This document shows positions 1-5,334 of a DNA stretch of 11,619 bases, piece after piece. The translations under genes were made by a program, and so were the position numbers. The stretch's first letter is position 1. Every line of letters begins with the position of its first letter. The notes under the pieces were generated by a model. It saw only the letters and a list, made by a program, of their open reading frames with translations, was not told where the DNA came from and searched no databases. Source of the DNA: an uncultured Eubacteriales bacterium (GTDB lineage: Bacteria > Bacillota > Clostridia > Oscillospirales > Acutalibacteraceae); the NCBI GenBank assembly GCA_934486705.1, contig CAKSQS010000069.1, positions 1 through 11,619 of the forward strand, written 5' to 3'.

Positions 1-126
1 CTTTTTATATTGCCGATACCATTTATATATGCTCATGCGGCTGTAACCTATTTCTCTTGATACATATTCTACATTTTGGCCAAGAGAAAAGCAACGTAAT
101 AGGTCGATTAAAAATGTGTCGCCTAT
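1..126 (-). pseudogene. Partial HTH (transposase-like) reading frame, 5' broken, runs off the window edge
   Basis: Reading the minus strand from position 126 to the window edge gives an uninterrupted frame of 42 codons. Its second half, VSREIGYSRMSIYKWYRQYK, has the pattern of the helix-turn-helix found at the N-terminus of many transposases (small residue, Gly in the turn, Ser-x-x-Ser/Thr, and a Trp in the recognition helix). The frame is closed upstream by a TAG at 129-127 and has no ATG, GTG or TTG before the motif. An ATG at 133-131, with an AGGGTG-like ribosome site before it, lies in another frame and would need a frameshift to reach the HTH. The piece therefore looks like a broken gene, or one needing frameshifting. 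A 9-bp inverted repeat (51-59 with 81-89) lies inside it, so part of the stretch may instead be structured RNA. The family is not recognised beyond the HTH. Confidence 0.4.
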
Positions 127-133
127 CTACCAT

Positions 134-346
134 ATATCACCCTGTCCGCTGCCGAAACAGTGATAGCTCTTTAGTTCCGTATTTCCACTTCTTCGGTCAT
201 ACGGATAATCAGCCTTAGAGCATCGACTGATGAAGTTAAAACCTAACCTCAAGGTTTTCTGTTAGTGATTCTCAGTCCGTCGCAGAATTCAGACTGCTGT
301 ACTCGGCACCAAACCATTGGTGCAACTAACTTCCCATATGTCAATC
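134..346 (-). ncRNA. Candidate structured RNA, resembling HEARO / IscB-type omega RNA
   Basis: On the minus strand this stretch folds into nested stems in order. An outer stem GTTAGT (330-325) with ACTAAC encloses two hairpins: GCACCAA with TTGGTGC (about 323-306), and CAGTC with GACTG around an EcoRI-like loop. After an AAAACC linker comes a long hairpin, GCTCT...AGAGC enclosing CCGTAT...ATACGG. A further hairpin pairs TATCACTGT with ACAGGGTGATA, with the GG bulged. The frames are closed by stops, so it is not coding. A three-way junction opening with GTTAG, followed by a chain of hairpins, recalls the mobile-element RNA called HEARO (the guide-scaffold RNA of IscB-type nucleases). That assignment is from memory of the family's look, not from an alignment. 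No IscB PLMP-type protein start follows, so the element would be ORF-less or broken. Confidence 0.42.
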
Positions 347-439
347 ACAAAAATTTAAAACTCTCCTTCATAACTCCGTCACACCCCAATTTTCGAACGT
401 ATCGACGGGAATATATTTGAACCTCATTTAGAGGAAACA

Positions 440-589
440 AAAACACCATAAAACAAAGAAAGACACCTATCACGAAAGATAAGTGTCTTTGTTTGATTTA
501 TCGTAAGCTTTACGAAAGAGCACACCAATACACTTAACCTTCTGGGTTTAATGTATTATTTGAATAACTCCTTCATTATTTTAAAGCTC
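440..589 (-). ncRNA. Short hairpin-rich transcript (candidate small RNA or attenuator leader)
   Basis: The transcript would start near 589, just after a perfect sigma-A promoter. It carries three hairpins: 557-527 (AATACA and TTAA stems, CC/GG closing the loop), 515-501 (TCGTAA-gct-TTACGA, perfect), and the strong hairpin 494-451 followed by a U-rich tract. Near its 5' end lies a six-residue reading frame MKELFK (576-556) ending in TAA; it has no ribosome site of its own, since AAGGAG falls inside it. A similar ATGAAGGAG string recurs at 371-363 beyond the terminator. The layout fits either a stand-alone small RNA of about 140-150 nt or a leader that attenuates a gene since interrupted by the structured element at 346-1. 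No known family recognised. Confidence 0.45.
451..494 (-). terminator. Strong hairpin, probable intrinsic terminator or attenuator (minus strand)
   Basis: AAACAA(aga)AAGACAC pairs with GTGTCTTTGTTT, with a short inner TATC/GATA helix around acgaaa. Read on the minus strand the stem is followed by TTTTATGGTGTTTTT, an interrupted U-tract. It lies about 95 nt downstream of the minus-strand promoter start, so it would end a short transcript or act as an attenuator for whatever lies at lower coordinates. Confidence 0.6.
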
Positions 590-595
590 ACACTT

Positions 596-624
596 ATTAT
601 ACAGTTTTAAAACTGATTTGTCAA
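596..624 (-). promoter_or_regulatory. Perfect consensus sigma-A promoter, minus strand
   Basis: Minus strand: -35 TTGACA (624-619), 17-nt spacer, -10 TATAAT (601-596). Both hexamers and the spacing match the housekeeping consensus exactly. Transcription would start near 589 and run toward lower coordinates into the hairpin-rich stretch. Confidence 0.85.
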
Positions 625-655
625 ATCGCGAGAAATGCGATTATTCGCGATTATT
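624..655. repeat. Overlapping dyad and tandem GCGATTATT repeats upstream of the promoter
   Basis: AATCGCGA (624-631) is the exact reverse complement of TCGCGATT (645-652), and GCGATTATT occurs twice back to back (637-645 and 647-655). The block abuts the -35 box of the minus-strand promoter, in the place of an activator or repressor site. No protein can be assigned. Confidence 0.5.
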
Positions 656-879
656 TAACGTTAAAGCGCGTTAGATGACGAAAAGTGGTCATTTTTGGTC
701 ATTGTAAACATTTTGTGAACTTTAGTTTTTGACATCTTTCAAAAAAGTTTTACATGAGCCTCAATAAAATATTATATCAATTTTTCTATCAAACAACAAA
801 ATTGAAGTTATCATTATACCTATCTATCTTTAACCCAAATAATTCATTTTCCTATTTTGGATAAACTTGAGGGTATCAA
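656..879. other. AT-rich intergenic stretch, no gene seen
   Basis: No convincing reading frame with a ribosome site on either strand. A short direct repeat of GGTCATT (about 688-706) is the only structure noted. It separates the minus-strand promoter at 596-624 from the terminator of the Rhs-linked membrane gene. Confidence 0.5.
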
Positions 880-910
880 ATAAAAACAGCCGCACACGAA
901 AGTGCGGCTG
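880..910 (-). terminator. Rho-independent terminator of the YD-repeat/membrane-protein operon
   Basis: CAGCCGCAC (887-895) pairs perfectly with GTGCGGCTG (902-910) around an ACGAAA loop. On the minus strand the stem is followed by TTTTTAT. It lies 7 bases past the stop codon of the membrane protein gene, so it ends the minus-strand unit coming from the YD-repeat gene. Confidence 0.92.
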
Positions 911-917
911 AAACAAA

Positions 918-1502
918 CTAGTTTTTTATTATTGAGTCGGCAATTTGCTTTAGTATAGGATGTTTCAGTTGGTCGATTACCCCAATTATTTTTGATTTTG
1001 CAGTGTCATTATCACCTTGTTTGTAAGCTTCGAAAGAGCTTAAAAACGTTTTGTATACTTGTGTGCTATCATCGGATGCAATCTGGACATAATGCGCAGA
1101 TGCAGTTTCGAAGTCGTTTTTTCTTAAATAGAATAATGATAACCAAAACTCTTTAATATCGAAACTTGAATTCATTTCATTGATATGCGATAGAAACTGA
1201 TCGTCATCAGACCTGGCAAAATATGAAATTGCAAGAGAAAAATTCAGATACTCTATCTTTGATATAATCTGTCTGGTAGAGAGTCTCACATTATATTTTT
1301 GATACATCTGCAACAATTTCTCACCGCTTTTTATGATGCCATCGTAGTCACCTGTAACGAGTTTCTTTGTGATATCCCGAAACCCTAACTCCGTAACGAT
1401 AGAGCGGATTAAATGTGCAAATAAAATAAGCAATATCAATCCACCGAAAATTAACAGGGGTTCAAAATGAAAAGTAACAGTGCCAACTGTTTTTGAAAAC
1501 AT
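918..1502 (-). CDS. Single-pass membrane protein, candidate immunity protein for the Rhs tip
   Basis: The product is 194 residues if translation starts at the ATG at 1502. This start is preferred over the GTG at 1514 because GAGGT (1512-1508) sits five bases before it as a ribosome site and would otherwise be coding. Residues about 15-33 (PLLIFGGLILLILFAHLI) form one membrane segment. The rest is soluble, mostly helical, with a weak TPR-like feel (NDFETASAHYVQIA, DNDTAKSKIIGVI). No catalytic motif is visible and the family is not recognised. The gene begins 27 nt after the YD-repeat gene on the same strand, and the pair is closed by a terminator. In Rhs and other polymorphic toxin loci the gene directly after the toxin tip usually encodes its immunity protein; membrane-anchored immunity would suit a membrane-acting tip. 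The immunity role is inferred from position only. Confidence 0.72.
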   Translation of the reverse strand: MFSKTVGTVTFHFEPLLIFGGLILLILFAHLIRSIVTELGFRDITKKLVTGDYDGIIKSGEKLLQMYQKYNVRLSTRQIISKIEYLNFSLAISYFARSDDDQFLSHINEMNSSFDIKEFWLSLFYLRKNDFETASAHYVQIASDDSTQVYKTFLSSFEAYKQGDNDTAKSKIIGVIDQLKHPILKQIADSIIKN

Positions 1503-1529
1503 AATATACCTCACAAAATTATTAATAGT

Positions 1530-3845
1530 TTATGCTGGTAGCGGAGCTCCGCTGTTAGCCCACGCGGAAGCCAGTGCGGCCAAAGCAGAAAGTGTCACGA
1601 GTCCACCATAATATATAGCGGCGGCAACACCAACAACTGCAACGGCGGTTTCCGGCCCGTTTAAGGAATATTTCGTATATGCGTACCCGTCTCCCACTTC
1701 GTATGCAACTTTATGGGAGATTCTTCCAAGAGCGTTTGTGCTTACTTCATGAGAAATATTTCCTGCATGGGCACTTATGGAGTTTTCTCCACCAATGGAA
1801 AAACCTGCGCCATAACCGTCGAAATTTACATCAACACCTACGGACCATTCCCAAAATTCCCACCAGTTTTCTCCAGCGGAGGCAAAGAAGGTAATTGGTT
1901 TTTCGTTCCCAAAATCTTTACTATATCCGACGCCTTCCTCTACAGTTGCAAAATAGTAATAATTGGTATCTGTCGTTTTTTCTTTGCCTGCACTCACTTT
2001 GGCACCAACATTTTCGGAAATTACATTGGCAACCGTAGTAAGCCCATCTTTAATCTGTTTGCCAGCACTAGCAATGGCTTCGCCTGCGGGTTTAACTATG
2101 TTGTTATCAACCCATGCCGCAGCATTTTGAACGTCTTCTTTCACATCTTGATAGGTATCAACGACTTTTTCTTTTACGTCGTTATACGTATTGACGACTC
2201 GCTCTTTCACATCTTGGTAGGTGTCGGTCACCCATTCTTTGGTCTCACGATATGCATTGCTAACTGCTTTTTTCGCGTCATTGTAGGTGTCAACAACATA
2301 ATCTTTCACATCGTTATAAGTGTCTACAACCTTCTTTTTAACCTTGTTATACTTGTCTTTTAACCAGCTCCATGCTGAGAGGCCAAACGGGTCAATGAAG
2401 GAAACTGGGTTACCGTTTGCATACGCGTAACGATTAAGAGTAATTGCATTGGAAATGGCACCTGCAATAATATCCGCATTGATGAATCGCTTCATCTCAG
2501 GTGAGTAATAACGCGCTCTCATATAGATAAGCCCGTTATCATCCGTTACGACACCATCACGACCGTTGTAGCCAAAGATCACTTTACTTGTGCCTGTTCG
2601 CGAAAGCATCTTACCATAGGTATCATATGCAAAAGTATCTGTAACATTTCCAGCTGCGTCGGTAATGGCGATGGTACTGCCGCGGCAATCAAAATGGTAG
2701 GTCTTGAAGGCACCGCTTACTTCTTCACCAATAAGCCCCTTGCCGCATACGTACTTGGTAACCACACCGTCAGTTGTCTTCATCAAAAGCATACTGAGTT
2801 TGGCGTTGGTATTGTAGGTATAGGTAGTATCCTCTTCTGTGCAAAGATTACGAATACGCACGTCTTCCGCATTGTATGTGTAGGTATGACCACCTGCGGT
2901 GATAAGTCGGTTTGCGGAATCGTAGGTGAAGCCCTGAACACCGTTATTGAGCATATTGCCATCCATATCATAAGACACCGAGTTTCCGTTAAATACAATC
3001 AAACGGTTGTTGGTATCATACTGGAAGCAACTGTCGGGCGCATCGGTGATATTGCCTGCCGCATCGTAGGTGAAAGTTTCAGTAGAGATTACCGCGTTGT
3101 CGCTGAGCTTCTTGATAGTTCTAGCAGTGACTCTGCTTAAGCTATCATAAGTATAGCACATTTTGGTATTATTCGCAAGATGTTTCTCCTCGACAATTCT
3201 CGACAGATCATCGTAGGTGTACTCAAAGCCAATAATCACCACACCGCCCAACGTTCTTTCAACGGTAGAGGTCACTCTCTGCTTATTGTCATAAACGGTG
3301 GTAGTCACACTTCCGTCGGGCTTTGTTACGCCTACAACACGGTTATTGACATCATAGGTATAACTTGTCACTCTGTTTGCCCAGTCGGTGACGCGGATAA
3401 GGTTGCGGTTGGCATCATACGCATAGGTTACTGCTGTATTGTCGGGGTAAATCAGTTTGGACAGATTGCCCACGGCATCATACTCGTAACGGATAACCTT
3501 GCCGTAGGTATCGGTGTAACTGGATACACGGTTCAGCGCATCATAGGTTCTTGTAATCGTACCGTGGTTGTCTGTGACAGTTAGTACGTTACTGTTTGCA
3601 TCGTAGGTATAGCTTACAGATCCCTCGGGAGAAGTGTAGCCTGTAATCCTTCCCATGGCATCGTGGAAAATCTGACGAATCTGACCGCGTGCATTAGTAA
3701 TCTTCTTGCGAATATTCAGTTCATTATACTCATAACTCTTGGTTCCGCCCGAAACGGTGCTTTCGCTTGTCAGTCTTCCCATATCGTCATAGGTGTAATT
3801 GGTAGCCCCGCCGAGAGGGCCTGCAAGACGTGTGACATTGCCCAA
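1530..3845 (-). CDS. YD-repeat (Rhs-type) protein with variable C-terminal tip; 5'-truncated
   Basis: A long run of YD repeats (YTYDDMGRL, YTYDANSNV, RTYDALNRV, EYDAVGNL and others) covers residues 1-410. The conserved Rhs core end follows at about 424-488: GYNGRDG, GLIYMRARYYSPEMKRFINAD, NRYAYANGNPVSFIDPFG. YD repeats build the hollow shell that encases toxin tips; DPFG is the usual boundary. The tip (488-771) has eight 11-residue units, a Gly/aromatic-rich region (about 630-690) and a hydrophobic stretch (733-762). No nuclease or deaminase motif is seen, so a pore or membrane-active role is possible. At 771 residues it is far shorter than full wall-associated or Rhs proteins and has no signal peptide. 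The frame is open to 3893 without an ATG; 3845 is only a TTG. A good AAGGAG (3904-3899) and ATG (3888) lie ahead but are one base out of frame, so the gene is a fragment or carries a start-proximal indel. Confidence 0.85.
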   Translation of the reverse strand: MGNVTRLAGPLGGATNYTYDDMGRLTSESTVSGGTKSYEYNELNIRKKITNARGQIRQIFHDAMGRITGYTSPEGSVSYTYDANSNVLTVTDNHGTITRTYDALNRVSSYTDTYGKVIRYEYDAVGNLSKLIYPDNTAVTYAYDANRNLIRVTDWANRVTSYTYDVNNRVVGVTKPDGSVTTTVYDNKQRVTSTVERTLGGVVIIGFEYTYDDLSRIVEEKHLANNTKMCYTYDSLSRVTARTIKKLSDNAVISTETFTYDAAGNITDAPDSCFQYDTNNRLIVFNGNSVSYDMDGNMLNNGVQGFTYDSANRLITAGGHTYTYNAEDVRIRNLCTEEDTTYTYNTNAKLSMLLMKTTDGVVTKYVCGKGLIGEEVSGAFKTYHFDCRGSTIAITDAAGNVTDTFAYDTYGKMLSRTGTSKVIFGYNGRDGVVTDDNGLIYMRARYYSPEMKRFINADIIAGAISNAITLNRYAYANGNPVSFIDPFGLSAWSWLKDKYNKVKKKVVDTYNDVKDYVVDTYNDAKKAVSNAYRETKEWVTDTYQDVKERVVNTYNDVKEKVVDTYQDVKEDVQNAAAWVDNNIVKPAGEAIASAGKQIKDGLTTVANVISENVGAKVSAGKEKTTDTNYYYFATVEEGVGYSKDFGNEKPITFFASAGENWWEFWEWSVGVDVNFDGYGAGFSIGGENSISAHAGNISHEVSTNALGRISHKVAYEVGDGYAYTKYSLNGPETAVAVVGVAAAIYYGGLVTLSALAALASAWANSGAPLPA
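2100..2363 (-). repeat. Eight tandem 11-residue (33-bp) repeats in the Rhs tip
   Basis: Residues 495-582 divide evenly into 11-mers with the pattern V-V-D-T-Y-N/Q-D-V-K-E-x: LKDKYNKVKKK, VVDTYNDVKDY, VVDTYNDAKKA, VSNAYRETKEW, VTDTYQDVKER, VVNTYNDVKEK, VVDTYQDVKED, VQNAAAWVDNN. Eleven-residue periodicity is that of amphipathic helices that lie on lipid or form right-handed coils, as in apolipoproteins, LEA proteins and synucleins. Function here is unknown. Confidence 0.9.
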
Positions 3846-3898
3846 AAGATCATATGTAGATGTACTGGTATTGCTTGCTGCATGCCATAATTTTTAAT

Positions 3899-3904
3899 CT
3901 CCTT
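3899..3904 (-). promoter_or_regulatory. Shine-Dalgarno site pointing at an out-of-frame ATG
   Basis: AAGGAG on the minus strand, ten bases before ATG at 3888-3886. That ATG opens only a 12-codon frame ending at TGA, whereas the YD-repeat frame lies one base away and has no start codon. The site marks where the YD-repeat gene is, or was, initiated. Confidence 0.7.
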
Positions 3905-3960
3905 TTTAAATAATGTATATTTGTTTTTCGCAGCTGCAAGCACATTTTATCCTTTAACCC

Positions 3961-3975
3961 TGACAACTATTGTCA
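3961..3975. repeat. Perfect dyad TGACAA-cta-TTGTCA upstream of the YD-repeat gene
   Basis: A six-base perfect inverted repeat with a three-base centre, about 60 bases upstream of the minus-strand ribosome site. Its size and place suit an operator, but no clear promoter could be matched beside it. Confidence 0.4.
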
Positions 3976-4066
3976 TATTTAAAAAAATTTTTATTTTTAA
4001 TTTAGTTTTTATTGACTATAACATTCTTTTGAGCATATTTTACATTATCGGATATTTTTGCCTATC

Positions 4067-4111
4067 ATATGGCAAAACACTATTGTTTACGACTAGATTG
4101 TTTTGCCATAT
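4067..4111. repeat. 13-bp perfect inverted repeat ATATGGCAAAACA
   Basis: ATATGGCAAAACA (4067-4079) is the exact reverse complement of 4099-4111, with a 19-base spacer. No U-tract follows on either strand, so it is not a clear terminator. It could be an operator or footprint of a lost mobile element. Confidence 0.7.
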
Positions 4112-4195
4112 ACGAAAATACACCCACTGTCAATGGTGTGTACGAACCTTCATTTCTTACTGATTCTTCTTTGACGCGGGGTATTATGCCCTGCT

Positions 4196-4280
4196 CATCT
4201 CGGCTCTCCGACTGCGTCTCCGAGCCGTTTCTATCTGACTGTCGTCCAATAGAAACGGCTCGACTCCCAAAAAGAGAGTC
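4196..4280. repeat. Competing hairpins around GAGCCG
   Basis: GAGCCGTTTCTAT (4222-4234) pairs perfectly over 13 bp with ATAGAAACGGCTC (4249-4261). The same GAGCCG can instead pair upstream with CGGCTC (about 4201-4206, helped by CTCGG/CCGAG). A third short pair GACTC/GAGTC (4262-4279) follows. The alternatives are mutually exclusive, as in RNA switches, but no regulated gene is evident. Confidence 0.6.
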
Positions 4281-4330
4281 ATAATCATTTCAAAGAGACA
4301 GTCATTTGTCATACATAGGTATGATAGACT

Positions 4331-4528
4331 GTTGACGGTGATATTGATTATGATGGCAATTCAAATTTGTTTTCATCTAATCTAATAGCTAGGTATAAAA
4401 CAAATGTTTATCGTATTGAAACAACTGGAATACGAGATTATGAAATATTTAAATTCGATTTTCACTGTTACTATTCGAGGATAATGCCACATTTAAAGAG
4501 GATTTTCATTTTGAAAACGCCTTTCTAA
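4331..4528 (+). pseudogene. Orphan C-terminal coding fragment, unrecognised
   Basis: The plus strand reads 65 codons, TVDGDIDYDG...RIFILKTPF then TAA, with protein-like composition (YKTNVYRIETTGIRDYEIF, KFDFHCYYSR). The frame is closed upstream by TAG at 4325-4327 and has no start codon before a late ATG (MPHLKR). A strong intrinsic terminator begins 3 bases after the stop, as expected at a real gene's end. It is best read as the surviving 3' end of a gene whose front was lost. Near Rhs remnants it might be an old toxin tip or immunity gene, but no motif supports a name. Confidence 0.45.
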
Positions 4529-4530
4529 CG

Positions 4531-4566
4531 AGAACGGTCGGCTTGAAACCGACCGTTCTTTTTTGT
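4531..4566 (+). terminator. Intrinsic terminator with CGGTCGG core
   Basis: AGAACGGTCGG (4531-4541) pairs with CCGACCGTTCT (4549-4559) around a seven-base loop, followed directly by a T-run. Eleven base pairs plus T-tract make it a textbook plus-strand terminator for the orphan fragment before it. Confidence 0.9.
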
Positions 4567-4616
4567 GAGACCTTAAAAGATTTGAAAATGCAATATGATT
4601 TTTTAATCGTTTTCAA

Positions 4617-4851
4617 AAATATGTCTATAAAAATTCTTCAAGAATAGTCGAGGAAAAGCATCTTGCTAACAGCACCAAAATATGCTATACTTATGATAAT
4701 TTAAGCAGAGTGACAAGCCGTACGGTAAAAAATGCGTGTGACGAGATTGTTACAAGTGAGAATTATATGTATGATGCGGCAGGCAACATTACCGATGCAC
4801 CGAACGACTGCTTCCGATATGATACTAATAATCGGTTTGTTGTTCGCAATA
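4617..4851 (+). pseudogene. Second YD-repeat fragment, opposite orientation, decayed
   Basis: Translation of the plus strand gives YVYKNSSRIVEEKHLANSTK, then CYTYDNLSRVTSRT, and after a diverged stretch YMYDAAGNITDAPNDCF and YDTNNR. This lines up with residues 208-281 of the minus-strand YD protein (YTYDDLSRIVEEKHLANNTK, CYTYDSLSRVTART, FTYDAAGNITDAPDSCF, YDTNNR). There is no start codon, and homology ends at about 4843, after which the frame reads to a stop with unrelated sequence. The nucleotide sequences differ at many third positions, so this is an old paralogue rather than a fresh duplication. It shows that a second Rhs-type gene once lay here facing the other way. Confidence 0.85.
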
Positions 4852-4980
4852 GCTTTTACTTGTGTTTTCTGTTTGGTTTCTGCAATTAGGAAAAAGAGCC
4901 GCGAAAGTTACCTATTTATCGGGTTGCATTTGCTTGGAATAATTGCCTATTTAATAAATTGGTGGTTAATTGATAAATAA
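4819..4980 (+). CDS. Small two-helix membrane ORF fused behind the YD fragment
   Basis: From ATG at 4819 the frame gives 53 residues with two membrane segments, ILIIGLLFAIAFTCVFCLVS (2-21) and YLFIGLHLLGIIAYLINWWL (31-50), joined by a basic loop RKKSRES. The frame is open upstream to 4732, but there it overlaps the YD fragment in another phase and looks like shadow. There is no ribosome site at the ATG. It probably represents the 3' part of a membrane protein joined out of frame to the YD remnant by recombination; a former immunity protein is one guess. Whether it is expressed is doubtful. Confidence 0.42.
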   Translation: MILIIGLLFAIAFTCVFCLVSAIRKKSRESYLFIGLHLLGIIAYLINWWLIDK

Positions 4981-5225
4981 ACACTGTGTATTTTTAAATG
5001 ATGACTGCAACGGATTATATTTATATAGTATATTGGTCAAAAATGTCGGTGGATGATCAACGAAATTTAAATCGATTAAACATCCCTATACAGAAACAGC
5101 GGTCGGCGAAAGCTGACCGCTGCGGCAGTTCCACCGGCACAATAAAGCTATTAACCGAAAGACCGATGTGCGAACGGGATTGCACAATTCGACAACATCC
5201 ATTGTATTTTCTGCTAACATTTTGG
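4981..5225. other. Intergenic stretch with one long hairpin, no gene seen
   Basis: An 82-codon plus-strand frame crosses it but has no ribosome site, and its product resembles nothing known. The only clear structure is the hairpin at 5097-5122. Confidence 0.5.
5097..5122. repeat. 11-bp GAAA-loop hairpin with CGGTCGGC core
   Basis: CAGCGGTCGGC (5097-5107) pairs with GCTGACCGCTG (5112-5122), one G-U pair, closed by a GAAA tetraloop. No T-tract follows on the plus strand, so it is not a standard terminator. It shares CGGTCGG with the terminators at 4531 and 6747. Confidence 0.75.
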
Positions 5226-5254
5226 TTGAAATTGGGAAAAGAATAGTGTATAAT
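5226..5254 (+). promoter_or_regulatory. Sigma-A promoter of the lipoprotein gene
   Basis: -35 TTGAAA (5226-5231), 17-base spacer, -10 TATAAT (5249-5254). Transcription would begin near 5261, about 75 bases before the lipoprotein start. Confidence 0.75.
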
Positions 5255-5334
5255 AATATTAAAGCAAAATTCAGGTATATAAAGTGCAGCATATTATTCG
5301 GTTCCCTTAAATAATATTAAAAGGTGTTGTATGT

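Larger units (their letters stand above)
3976..4330. other. Intergenic stretch rich in inverted repeats, no gene seen
   Basis: Apart from the two inverted repeats listed separately (4067-4111 and 4201-4280), nothing codes convincingly; short frames here have no ribosome site and no recognisable protein. It separates the start of the YD-repeat gene from degraded plus-strand fragments. Confidence 0.5.

Noticed and set aside
1..346. Group I or group II self-splicing intron at the left end
   Set aside because: No group II domain V hairpin and no group I P7-type core string could be found on either strand, although the stretch is strongly structured.
1713..2363. A long plus-strand frame (216 codons) and other plus-strand frames across 1679-3890
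   Set aside because: They run antisense to the YD-repeat gene, repeat its periodicity in reverse (strings such as FFHIV, NIIFHIVI), have no ribosome sites and resemble no protein. They are shadows.
2100..2363. CRISPR-like array
   Set aside because: The 33-bp periodicity is coding repeats without spacers; unit sequences vary at codon level in keeping with protein repeats.
4998..5246. 82-codon plus-strand ORF
   Set aside because: No ribosome site, it crosses the 11-bp hairpin and the -35 region of the lipoprotein promoter, and its product looks random.
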